From: Kriegella aquimaris
GTDB lineage: Bacteria > Bacteroidota > Bacteroidia > Flavobacteriales > Flavobacteriaceae
Direction: 5' to 3'
DNA: 64,000 nucleotides
Assembly (NCBI RefSeq): GCF_900103215.1
Contig: NZ_FNGV01000001.1
Coordinates: 1,135,545-1,199,544 of the forward strand
Shown here: piece by piece, positions 1-9,099 of the stretch
Layout of the letters: each line of letters starts with the position of its first letter
Position numbering within the stretch: the first letter of the stretch is position 1
Notes under the pieces: model-generated
Seen by the model: only the letters and a program-made list of their open reading frames with translations
What the model was told of the DNA's origin: nothing
Databases searched by the model: none
Position numbers and translations under genes: made by a program

Positions 1-3000
1 TTCCGCTGGGCTCGTTCTGTTTAAAAAGAATAAAGAAGAATTTCTACAGATTTTTGAAAATGATGTTACAGCTAGTACCGCGATACTTCAATTAGATAGC
101 AACACCCTATTGGCCACACTATCAAACGGCATTGTGGTTTTTGGTTTTGACAAGAGCGGGGATACCTATTCCTTTGAATCGGCTATTAAAAAAATGGAAA
201 CCGAAAGGTTCAATAGCGCCGCATTGGATAAAAATGGTAAATTATGGTTGGGAACCATGACCAATGGTGTTGTTCAAATCGAAAATATTGCCGCGTTCAA
301 GAAAGAGCCAACCTACAGTGTATCTAGTTATGCTCCCGAATCAGGTTTATTAAGGACCAGTTGCGTTTATCCATCTGAAAATAACGGTTGTTGGATAGGT
401 ACCTTCAATAAGGGTTTATTCCGATTCAACCTTGACGCGAACCCGTTCAAAAAATACATGGGGGGCTCATCATACGATTTCAGCATTCATCAAAACAATG
501 TGACATACATAACGGCTTTAGATAGTCATCGAGTACTCATGACCGCCAGCCTTGATAGAATTGCATTATTTAATACCACCTCGGCAAAGTTTGAACCGTT
601 ACCTTTCAATCTACCTAATGATGACAAATTCAATGTGAGTTCGGCTTTTGTAGATTCTCGAAATAACATATGGATGATGTTACGCGAAAACGGGGGGCTG
701 ATAAGAGTCAAGGATGGGCAAACCGATTGGGAAAATTTAGATAGTTATGAGAACACCACATTATTAGCTGAGGGTACTATAAGATCGATTACCGAAGATA
801 AATATGGTAATATTTGGATAGCGACTGCGAACAATATATTTAAGATCAGCATTAGTAATGCAAATACGATTACCCAAGTTCAAACCTTGGATAAGAATCC
901 CTATTTTCAGAAAAACAAACTTTCCCTAATTCGCCGTATTTATGTAGATCCATTGTATGATTTTTTATGGATGGGTACAGATGCCGATGGCTTGTTCAGA
1001 CTCGATATTGACAATAAAACACCCTTATCAGCGCTAGAAGTAAAGCAATATATATCAGATAAATCAGTGAAAAACTCGCTTTCCAGCAATTTTGTTAGCG
1101 ACATTCTAAGACTACCGAACGACGAATTATGGATCAGTACCGAACGTGGAGGTATATGTAAAGTGATCGATAGTGAAACTGACCCCAAGTTCATTTCATT
1201 TTCAGAGAAAGATGGATTATCGAATAATGTCGTTAAAAGTTTACGTTATGATAAAGAAGGCAACCTTTGGGCAGCCACCAATATCGGCCTCAATAAATAC
1301 AACCTGACGGACCACACCTTAAGAACCTTCGGCAAAGAAGACGGATTGCCATTTGATGATTTTTGGTATGCTTCTACAGCACTAGATGACGGAACCCTCC
1401 TTTTCTCCGGTTTAGAGGGATTTTGTTATTTCTCGCCCAAAGATATATCTGAGCATGAGGCACTACCGCAATTACAATTCGGAGACCTTAAAATCTTTAA
1501 CCATACCGTAGTACCAGGCGATACTATAGATGGCAGGGTGTTGTTAGATAAGAACATCTCTGCCCAAGACCAATTAAATTTAAAATACGACGAGAATGTA
1601 TTTTCTATCGAGTTGGCATCATTGCATTATTCCAATCCGGAAAACCATAAACTAAAATATAAACTTATTCCTATAGATGAAGAATGGATAGAAGTACCCT
1701 CAAGCAGAAGGTTTGTTACGTATAACGGTCTGCAGCCCGGGAAATATACCTTGACCGCATTGGCATCTAATTCGGCAAATGAATGGAGTGAACCAAAAAC
1801 ATTAAAAATTGTGATAGCACCCCCATGGTGGAAAACAGTCCAAGCCTATGTGCTATATGTCATTCTAACACTCCTCATACTGGGTACAGTACTGTACTAT
1901 ATACTTAAATTACAAGGGTTGCGACACAATGTCGTCATCGAGCAACTTGAAAAAAACAAGGAAAAAGAGGTAAACCTGGCGAAGCTTCGCTTTTTCGCCA
2001 ATATTTCACATGAGCTAAAGACTCCTATAAATTTGATAAACAGCCCTTTGAAAATACTATCAAATCGTTTTAAGGGCAATGTCGATGTTTCTGAAAAATT
2101 AGGCCTGATCGAGCGTCAATCAAAAAAAATATCACAATTGATCTCTCAAGTACATGATTTTGAAAGGGCAGACGCCAATCTATTGGAGATGGAGTACTCC
2201 CGTTTTTATTTCGACACCTTTCTCAAAGACTTGATCGTTGATTTTAAATTTTTAGCAGAAAACAATCACAAAGAACTAAACGTGGTTGCGAAAAATTCAA
2301 ACATTATCGTCTCAGCTGATAGGGATAAATTGGAAAAGGTGTTCAATAATATATTGAGCAATGCCTTCAAATATACAGGAGAAAACGATGTTATAGCCAT
2401 AACCTATGAAAGCAATGACAAAGATTTGATTGTTTCGGTTTCTGATACGGGCAGAGGTATTGATAAGGCAGATCTTCCGCACATCTTTGAACGGTTTTAC
2501 CAATCGCATAAAAAAGAAAATGCCCATACTTCAGGTTCTGGTATCGGACTGGCTTTTTCAAAAAGATTGGTTGAAATGCATTATGGCTACATAACAGTTG
2601 AGAGTATGCCCAATAAGGGTACTACCATTTTCGTAAGGCTCCCTATTGTCAAAAAAGAGTCTGCAGAAGACCAGACGGCAAAGAAAAAAGCCATTATTTC
2701 TGCGGAAAACGAGCAAGTCGTTGAAGAGCAATTGGCCCAAAAAATAGATGCGTCAGTAATCGAGGCAAGCGGAAATTATTCAGAGAACGTAATTTTTTAT
2801 GTGGAAGACAACCTCGATATGCGGCTCTATGTATCAAAGATACTCTCACAGTTTTTCAAAGTAAAAACTTTTAATAACGGAAAAGAATGCTTCGATGCCA
2901 TGGAAAATCAGTGGCCCGATATGGTAATAAGCGATATTCAAATGCCCATAATGAATGGTTTGGACCTCTGTAAACGTATCAAATCGGATATGAAAACAAG

Positions 3001-3553
3001 CCATATTCCCGTCATACTTTTGACCGCATTCGCAAATATTGAAGACCAATTGCAAGGTATTCGCGATGGTGCCGATGCCTATATTAAAAAACCATTTGAT
3101 CCCCGCCATCTGATAGCACGTACCGAAGCACTACTCGAAAACAGAAAAAGACTTCGAGAGCGTTTTGAAATCGGTATACCATTAGCCAAGGATAATAATA
3201 TTAATAGAAGAAACGACAGTGCTTTTCTCGAAAAGCTATATCATCTGATGTCTGAAAATCTAGACAACCAAGCTTTGGACATGGATCAATTTGCTCGAAA
3301 ATTGTATCTCAACAGAACTCATTTTTATCAAAAAGTAAAAGCCTTGACCAACAAGACGCCTTTTGAGTTGCTCAAAATGTACCGATTAAAAAAAGCCGCC
3401 GAACTCTTGATCCAAAAACAAGAATTATCGGTCAATGAAGTATATATCATGACCGGGTTTAAGAGCAGAACCCACTTCAGCAAACTCTTTAAAGAGAAAT
3501 ACAAGGTCTCCCCGGGGCAATATTCATCCAGTATAAAACAAAAGTCTCTTTAA
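1..3553 (+). CDS. Hybrid two-component system sensor/regulator (HTCS), 5'-truncated by window edge
   Basis: One-protein sensor kinase and transcription factor of the HTCS class that controls SusCD loci. The frame is open from base 2 with no start codon, so the N-terminus lies outside the window (a TTG at 110 is internal). In order: beta-propeller sensor repeats (Reg_prop-type, several 'LWxGT/IWIAT' strands) to about base 1480; a Y_Y_Y domain to about 1820; one membrane helix near 1835-1905; HisKA with phospho-acceptor His (NISHELKTP) at 2009-2011; HATPase with DTGRGID and GSGIGLAF motifs; a receiver domain with phospho-Asp in VISDIQMP at 2933-2935 and its Lys in YIKKPF; and an AraC-type HTH at about 3230-3540. 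The periplasmic propeller should bind an oligosaccharide and the HTH should activate nearby genes. Candidate targets are the Asp-box gene and SusCD pair 1 downstream on the same strand. Domain architecture is certain; the ligand is unknown. Confidence 0.95.
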   Translation, partial: SAGLVLFKKNKEEFLQIFENDVTASTAILQLDSNTLLATLSNGIVVFGFDKSGDTYSFESAIKKMETERFNSAALDKNGKLWLGTMTNGVVQIENIAAFKKEPTYSVSSYAPESGLLRTSCVYPSENNGCWIGTFNKGLFRFNLDANPFKKYMGGSSYDFSIHQNNVTYITALDSHRVLMTASLDRIALFNTTSAKFEPLPFNLPNDDKFNVSSAFVDSRNNIWMMLRENGGLIRVKDGQTDWENLDSYENTTLLAEGTIRSITEDKYGNIWIATANNIFKISISNANTITQVQTLDKNPYFQKNKLSLIRRIYVDPLYDFLWMGTDADGLFRLDIDNKTPLSALEVKQYISDKSVKNSLSSNFVSDILRLPNDELWISTERGGICKVIDSETDPKFISFSEKDGLSNNVVKSLRYDKEGNLWAATNIGLNKYNLTDHTLRTFGKEDGLPFDDFWYASTALDDGTLLFSGLEGFCYFSPKDISEHEALPQLQFGDLKIFNHTVVPGDTIDGRVLLDKNISAQDQLNLKYDENVFSIELASLHYSNPENHKLKYKLIPIDEEWIEVPSSRRFVTYNGLQPGKYTLTALASNSANEWSEPKTLKIVIAPPWWKTVQAYVLYVILTLLILGTVLYYILKLQGLRHNVVIEQLEKNKEKEVNLAKLRFFANISHELKTPINLINSPLKILSNRFKGNVDVSEKLGLIERQSKKISQLISQVHDFERADANLLEMEYSRFYFDTFLKDLIVDFKFLAENNHKELNVVAKNSNIIVSADRDKLEKVFNNILSNAFKYTGENDVIAITYESNDKDLIVSVSDTGRGIDKADLPHIFERFYQSHKKENAHTSGSGIGLAFSKRLVEMHYGYITVESMPNKGTTIFVRLPIVKKESAEDQTAKKKAIISAENEQVVEEQLAQKIDASVIEASGNYSENVIFYVEDNLDMRLYVSKILSQFFKVKTFNNGKECFDAMENQWPDMVISDIQMPIMNGLDLCKRIKSDMKTSHIPVILLTAFANIEDQLQGIRDGADAYIKKPFDPRHLIARTEALLENRKRLRERFEIGIPLAKDNNINRRNDSAFLEKLYHLMSENLDNQALDMDQFARKLYLNRTHFYQKVKALTNKTPFELLKMYRLKKAAELLIQKQELSVNEVYIMTGFKSRTHFSKLFKEKYKVSPGQYSSSIKQKSL

Positions 3554-4078
3554 AATAGGGCTTCCAAATCTTCGAACACAACTCTTTTTTTTCCTTAAAA
3601 TAGGGTTCGCCCTCGGGTAATCCAGCTTTAATCATCCTTCAGGAGCCATTTTTTTCTACTCCTACAACCAACTTTAGACACTCTTTCCCAATTCCCGAAA
3701 CATGTATAACAATCTAAAATATAGATAGTTACACATAGCGATACATAAAACGTACGCATAGATACATGATTTTCAAGGCTTAAGATAACCCTGAACCTTA
3801 CAAATGTTAAAATCTTAACATTTTTTCGATGCAGTTGTCGATTTTTAGAATTTCTATATTAAAATTATAGAACCATGGGGTAGAAAATGGGGCGAGCAAA
3901 ATATCAGATACATATCACCCAATATTTTTTATCGCCAATTGCTCCAAATTCCTCTGGAAAAAAGCGCCGTAAAAACTATGTTATAATTTAAAAACAAAAA
4001 AAATAAATCGCGCTGCTTTAAAAAATCATTTTAGCTATCTTACCGACCGTATTTTTGAATTCAGTCAATAAGAAAAAG
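3554..4078. other. Intergenic region, 525 bp
   Basis: No coding sequence is supported here. It is AT-rich and must hold the 3' end of the HTCS transcript and the promoter of the Asp-box gene. The only clear structure is the hairpin listed at 3802-3826. Confidence 0.6.
3802..3826 (+). terminator. AT-rich hairpin followed by T-run
   Basis: AAATGTTAA (3802-3810) pairs perfectly with TTAACATTT (3815-3823) across a 4-base AATC loop, and T's continue to 3826. It looks like a weak intrinsic terminator about 250 bp downstream of the HTCS gene. The stem is almost entirely A/T, so it could instead be a chance or regulatory inverted repeat. Confidence 0.35.
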
Positions 4079-5263
4079 ATGAATATATATAACACCCAAA
4101 GTAAATCGCACCTCATAAAAATTTTGTTATTCATTCTTGTGGTGAGTCAGGGCTTCACAAGTTTCGCACAAACCGACGGAAAGCAAATTGAACACGGCGT
4201 TGTTTTTTCGGAAGATGGAAAATACGGCGGGTGGCCGGCCAATCATGGCATTTGGTCTTGGGGAAATGAAATTTTGGTCGGATTTGTAGAAGCACCCTAC
4301 AACGAAACAGCGCCTGGGATGCATACCTACGACATCAAGTCTTCCGGAAATAAATATGCCAGAAGTTTAGACGGGGGGGTTACTTGGACGATTACAGATG
4401 CATTTGAGATTGGACAAAAAGCTTGGGGGCACGATAATAACATATCCCCTGAAAAGGCGGTAAAACCAATACCGTTGACAGCTCCCATTGCGGACTTCAC
4501 CGACCCAGAGTTTATTTTGACTTTCCTAAGACATAACAATCATTATGGACCATCTCATTTTTATTATTCAAATAACAAGGGTAAATCTTGGGAAGGAGCC
4601 TTTATCTTCCCTGACATGGGGACACCGGGTATAGCCAACCGAACCGATTATATTGTCGACGGAAAGCAGTCGTTAAGTGTTTTTATAACTGCAGCAAAGT
4701 CTAATAAAAGAGAAGGAAGAGTTGCCCTGGCCAGAACTGAGGATGGCGGACTCAATTGGAACCTAATCTCTTGGGTTACCCCAGAGCATGGCGGATTTGA
4801 TATTATGCCCTCATCGCTTCGACTCTCCGAATCGGAATTACTCACGACCATTAGAACAAGAACGGAAAATGGGACAAGCTTTATAAGCAGTTATAAATCG
4901 ACCGATAACGGAAAAACATGGAAAAGACTCAAAAATCCTGCACCCGATACCGGAGCAGGCGGTTCTCCACCAGCCCTTACCCAATTAAAAGACGGAAGAT
5001 TGGCCTTGGGGTATATTAACCGTAGTAATTACGGCTCACGAGTACACGTTAGATTTAGCGATGACAATGGAGAGACTTGGGGCAATGAAATTACACTACG
5101 AAGTGGAGATGGTGCCAATCGTGATGCAGGATATCCGAGATTGACACAAAACGCTGACGGAAAATTGGTTATGGTCTATTATTGGAATAATGTTCTTCTC
5201 GAAGGGTCAAAGCCCTATAGGTACATCGCCTCAACAATTTTCGACCCGAATGATTGGAAGTGA
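4079..5263 (+). CDS. Secreted Asp-box beta-propeller protein, sialidase-like
   Basis: A 394-residue exported protein. The ATG at 4079 is chosen over a TTG at 4055 because it directly precedes a good signal peptide (hydrophobic LLFILVVSQGFTSFAQ, cleavage after FAQ). Five Asp-boxes (S/T-x-D-x-G-x-T/S-W pattern) are visible at about residues 96-103, 164-171, 220-227, 274-281 and 327-334, which is diagnostic of the BNR/sialidase beta-propeller fold. The usual N-terminal FRIP arginine motif of true sialidases is not seen; the corresponding place reads GGWPANHGIWSWG. Within a sulfated-glycan locus it is more likely a glycosidase or lyase acting on another acidic or deoxy sugar than a sialidase. It lies between an HTCS gene and SusCD pair 1. 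Fold is confident; activity is unknown. Confidence 0.8.
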   Translation: MNIYNTQSKSHLIKILLFILVVSQGFTSFAQTDGKQIEHGVVFSEDGKYGGWPANHGIWSWGNEILVGFVEAPYNETAPGMHTYDIKSSGNKYARSLDGGVTWTITDAFEIGQKAWGHDNNISPEKAVKPIPLTAPIADFTDPEFILTFLRHNNHYGPSHFYYSNNKGKSWEGAFIFPDMGTPGIANRTDYIVDGKQSLSVFITAAKSNKREGRVALARTEDGGLNWNLISWVTPEHGGFDIMPSSLRLSESELLTTIRTRTENGTSFISSYKSTDNGKTWKRLKNPAPDTGAGGSPPALTQLKDGRLALGYINRSNYGSRVHVRFSDDNGETWGNEITLRSGDGANRDAGYPRLTQNADGKLVMVYYWNNVLLEGSKPYRYIASTIFDPNDWK

Positions 5264-6012
5264 TATATAGAAGCCAAATTAGATTGCAACTTGTATTTTG
5301 CTAAATACCAATAGGCCAATTTTTGATGGTTAATTTCAACTACCATAACTAAAACAAATACAAAAAAAGGGCCCGCACAAGAATTAAATAATCTCTCCAC
5401 AAACTCAGCGGAATCAGTAAACTTAGCTCGAAAATACCGCGAAATTACAGTAAATCCACTGCCATTTTTAAAGGCCCTATGTAACGGCGAAAGCTAGGGT
5501 TTCCATATTCCCAGTATTAAAAGGGGCCACCTTCCGACAACAAAAAGAACACTTATAAAGTAAGTCCAGATTAATTGCTGAATTATTAGGTGTAGACGAT
5601 GGCTAATTTTAAGTAGGAATTAATCAACCCCATTTCCTACAGTTCTAAAGCCTATAAATTTTATGAATATAGTTAAATAAGTCCGAAAAAATAGAGCTTT
5701 GTATAGGTAAAAAACTACAATATACTCCTAAATGAAACTAATGTTAATATAGTATAGAATACGGGTAATTCTGGCAATAGCAACTTTCATTTCTTCACGT
5801 AAATTTAACCCTTCTTTAACTTATATTAATAAGACACACAATTTAAGTACAAAAGGTATTAAAAATTTGCTGAACATTAGTTTCTAAATACTGAGGTCAC
5901 TGCCGATAGTGGCGCACCATCAAGCGGATAGTGGTACTGAAGAAATTTATAGAAGCCAGAAGGTTTAAATATACTAACCAAATAATATGAATACTAACTT
6001 TAAATTAAACAT
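5264..6012. promoter_or_regulatory. 750-bp upstream region of susC pair 1
   Basis: No coding sequence is supported. The region is very AT-rich and must carry the promoter of the susC/susD pair that starts at 6013. The notable element is the 22-bp-spaced direct repeat at 5902-5934. No hairpin followed by a T-run was found after the Asp-box gene. Confidence 0.5.
5902..5934 (+). promoter_or_regulatory. Candidate HTCS/AraC operator: two 11-bp direct repeats, 22-bp spacing
   Basis: GCCGATAGTGG (5902-5912) and GCGGATAGTGG (5924-5934) match at 10 of 11 positions. Their starts are 22 bp apart, two helical turns, which is the usual arrangement of AraC-family half-sites. The pair ends 78 bp before the susC start codon, in the same orientation as transcription. 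Assignment to the HTCS is inference from position. Confidence 0.5.
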
Positions 6013-9000
6013 ATGGAAAGATTGATTAAAAATGGATTGTTTCTTAGTATACTATTTCTCTCTTGCGCTATTTTCGCCCAAGAGATAAAAGTTTCAGGAA
6101 TAGTTACAGATGATGTGTCGGGCACCCCTATTCCTGGGGCAAGTGTCGTAGAGAAGGGCACGACAAATGGAGCGGCTACCGACTTTGATGGAAATTACAC
6201 ATTAAATGTCTCCGCAGATGCAGTTCTTGTTTTTAGTTCATTGGGCTATACAACAAAAGAAATATCTGTAAATGGAAAAACCAAGATTGATGTAATACTT
6301 ATCGAAGATGCAGCCCAGTTAGATGAGGTCGTTGTCGTAGGTTACGGTACACAAAAAAAAGAAAATCTAACAGGTGCCGTAGGAGTAGTTACAGCCGAAG
6401 ACATGGGAAGTCAGCCCATTACAAGCGCAGGTAGCGCAATGCACGGTCGTGTTGCGGGTATACAAATGATACAGGGTTCTTCACAACCTGGTCGCAATTC
6501 ACCAGTATTTCAGATTCGTGGTGTAGGTACGATTCGATCGGGTATTGATGGACAAAACAGTGCATCGGCTCCTTTGATACTTATAGATGGAGTACAAGGG
6601 ACCATGGATGACATTCATCCAAGCGATATAGAGAGTTTCTCTGTTTTAAAAGATGCGGCTTCTGCCGCTATTTATGGGGTTAAAGCAGCTAACGGGGTAG
6701 TATTGATTACTACAAAAAGAGGAAAAGATAGAGCTGCAAGGGTTACCATTAATTCATATTATGGTGTTCAAAGTGCAACAACAACACCTACGGTAATGAA
6801 CCCTTATCAGTTTGCTCTTGCCTTCAATGAGGCCTACACTAATGTTGGCCAACCCGCACTCTATTCCGACGAGCTTCTAGGGATTATTAAAGAAGGTACC
6901 GATCCCAGACTCTATAACGGTAATCTATTTGATGAAGGCTATAGAAAGGCGGCCCCACTTATCAATCACTATTTTTCAGTCACTGGAGGCAATGACAAAG
7001 TCAAATATATGATATCTGCCGGATATCAAGATCATGAAGGCATACTTATTGAAACTGGTGCCACACGCTATAATTTCAGATCGAACATCGATATAACCCT
7101 TTCAGAAAAATTTCGTGCCGGGTTAAACATAGCAGGAAGTTCCAGTGACGCTTATGAGCCAAACTACTCTGGCTACGGAGCCACTCAAGTAGTACGGGAT
7201 ATGATTAGAAAGTATCCTTTTGCCCCCATCTTTCAGCCAGATGGAACGATAGCTATGGGAAGTTCACTCTTAACACCTGAACAAGATGCAAATGCTATCA
7301 ATCCCATTGCCCTTGCCAAATATGGAGGGCAAGATAACAGAAAGACGCTACGGGTAATTCCTAACTTATATTTCGAGTATTTACCCATCAAAGAACTTGT
7401 AATAAAAGTTAATGGGTCGGCAAACGTCGAAAGCTCAAGAAATACTTTTCGTCAAAATAAGTTGACTGTTTCAGATGGCACCACTATTACAACCAACAAC
7501 GGATTGGGAACACTTTCAGAAAGGGCGATCAGTGAACAATTGACTATGCTAGAGATTACCGCAAACTATAACAAGAGTTTTGGGGAGTCTAATCTTACCT
7601 TACTAGGAGGTTATGCATACCAAAAATATCGCTACGATTTTCTTCGAGGTGATAATGAGGGGTACTCCTACGATTTTCTTAGTGAACTTGATGCGGGTGA
7701 TGGCAACCCTTCTGTTTCAGGAAATGCTACGGAATATTCATTGCTTTCATATTTCGGAAGGGTAAACTATGGGTATGCCGATAAATACCTTTTTGAGGCC
7801 AATATTCGGTATGATGGTTCTTCTCAGTTCTTAGGCGACAATAGATTTGCGGTCTTTCCTTCGTTCTCCGTAGGATGGAACCTTGCCAAAGAGCATTTTA
7901 TGGAAAATTTCTCAAATATCAATCTATTTAAATTTAGGGCAGGTTGGGGCCAATTGGGTAATAATCAAGTAGGAAATTACCCAGGCGTGCCCACTATCAA
8001 TTTAAATCAGCCTTATGCATTTGGAGGGTCTTTAGCACCAGGATCTGCCATTACCGCATTGGCAAACCCTGATATTACCTGGGAAACTACAACGACAACA
8101 AATATCGGTTTAGATGCTCGGTTTTTTGACCATCGCCTAACTATTGAAGGTGACTACTACATACGTAAAGGTACCGATGTATTACTTACGCCCCCGATTG
8201 TTAGCACCCTTGGTAACGTAACCGCACCCTTCCAGAATTTTGGGGCAATAGAGAATAAAGGTTGGGAAACAAGTATCGGCTATTCCGATATGATCGGTGA
8301 GCATTTTAACTTTGGCGTCTCGTTCAATTGGACGCACAATGACAATAAAATCATTAAACTTGATGACGAGTTCATCAGCGCCAACAAAATTATAAATAGG
8401 GAAGGTGAACCCATCAATTCATTCTACGGTCACCGTATTGTTGGTATTTTCCAAACTGACGAACAAGCTCAAGACTCCGATACGTATGGTATTCAACCCG
8501 GAGGCGCGACCGTTAGTGCCGGTGATTACATTTGGGAAGACACCAATGGTGATGGCATAGTTGACTCGAAAGACAAAGTGATTATTGGAGACCCCAACAT
8601 CAGAAACAACTACGGTTTCTCACTCGATATGTCATACAAAGGTTTCGATTTCAGAACAGTCTTTCAGGGAGTTTTGGGTCGCGATGTAGAGAAAGGGGTA
8701 TTCGGCTACGATGCTAGGGCCAATCAGAATATGGATACTTGGTTCTTAGATCGATGGACTCCTGAAAATACAGACACCGATGTTCCCAGAGTCGCAAGAG
8801 GATACAAATACAATACATCTTTGTTCGTTGGCCCTGCAATAAGTTCGGCTATTGTAGATGCTTCCTATTTGAGAATGAAACATATTGAAGTGGGATATTC
8901 ATTGCCACAAGATGTAATCTCAAAATTTGGTATTCAAAAAATGCGATGGTTTATTTCAGGAGAAAATGTTTTTACCGTCACTAATTTCACAGATGGTTAC

Positions 9001-9090
9001 GATCCAGAAGATTCGAGAACGTTCAATAACAATAACGATAGTTATCCTTTGGCAAAAACATTTTCATTGGGTGTAAACTTGATTTTTTAA
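6013..9090 (+). CDS. SusC/RagA-like TonB-dependent outer-membrane transporter (pair 1)
   Basis: A 1025-residue TonB-dependent transporter that would import oligosaccharides together with the SusD-like lipoprotein encoded 9 bp downstream. Residues 1-23 form a signal peptide ending CAIFAQ. A carboxypeptidase-regulatory-like domain (about 27-100) contains PIPGASVVEKGT and TDFDGNYTL. The SusC signature DEVVVVGYGT at 104-113 precedes a plug domain with DGVQG and GVKAANGVVLITTKRG, followed by a long beta-barrel ending LGVNLIF. The ATG at 6013 is unambiguous. Length is typical of the family. It is preceded by the direct-repeat element at 5902-5934 and probably controlled by the upstream HTCS. Substrate cannot be read from sequence; the context suggests a sulfated algal glycan. 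Confidence 0.95.
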   Translation: MERLIKNGLFLSILFLSCAIFAQEIKVSGIVTDDVSGTPIPGASVVEKGTTNGAATDFDGNYTLNVSADAVLVFSSLGYTTKEISVNGKTKIDVILIEDAAQLDEVVVVGYGTQKKENLTGAVGVVTAEDMGSQPITSAGSAMHGRVAGIQMIQGSSQPGRNSPVFQIRGVGTIRSGIDGQNSASAPLILIDGVQGTMDDIHPSDIESFSVLKDAASAAIYGVKAANGVVLITTKRGKDRAARVTINSYYGVQSATTTPTVMNPYQFALAFNEAYTNVGQPALYSDELLGIIKEGTDPRLYNGNLFDEGYRKAAPLINHYFSVTGGNDKVKYMISAGYQDHEGILIETGATRYNFRSNIDITLSEKFRAGLNIAGSSSDAYEPNYSGYGATQVVRDMIRKYPFAPIFQPDGTIAMGSSLLTPEQDANAINPIALAKYGGQDNRKTLRVIPNLYFEYLPIKELVIKVNGSANVESSRNTFRQNKLTVSDGTTITTNNGLGTLSERAISEQLTMLEITANYNKSFGESNLTLLGGYAYQKYRYDFLRGDNEGYSYDFLSELDAGDGNPSVSGNATEYSLLSYFGRVNYGYADKYLFEANIRYDGSSQFLGDNRFAVFPSFSVGWNLAKEHFMENFSNINLFKFRAGWGQLGNNQVGNYPGVPTINLNQPYAFGGSLAPGSAITALANPDITWETTTTTNIGLDARFFDHRLTIEGDYYIRKGTDVLLTPPIVSTLGNVTAPFQNFGAIENKGWETSIGYSDMIGEHFNFGVSFNWTHNDNKIIKLDDEFISANKIINREGEPINSFYGHRIVGIFQTDEQAQDSDTYGIQPGGATVSAGDYIWEDTNGDGIVDSKDKVIIGDPNIRNNYGFSLDMSYKGFDFRTVFQGVLGRDVEKGVFGYDARANQNMDTWFLDRWTPENTDTDVPRVARGYKYNTSLFVGPAISSAIVDASYLRMKHIEVGYSLPQDVISKFGIQKMRWFISGENVFTVTNFTDGYDPEDSRTFNNNNDSYPLAKTFSLGVNLIF

Positions 9091-9099
9091 ACATATAAA

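Noticed and set aside
4055..4078. TTG start extending the Asp-box protein by eight residues
   Set aside because: The ATG at 4079 directly precedes the signal peptide and is the simpler start.
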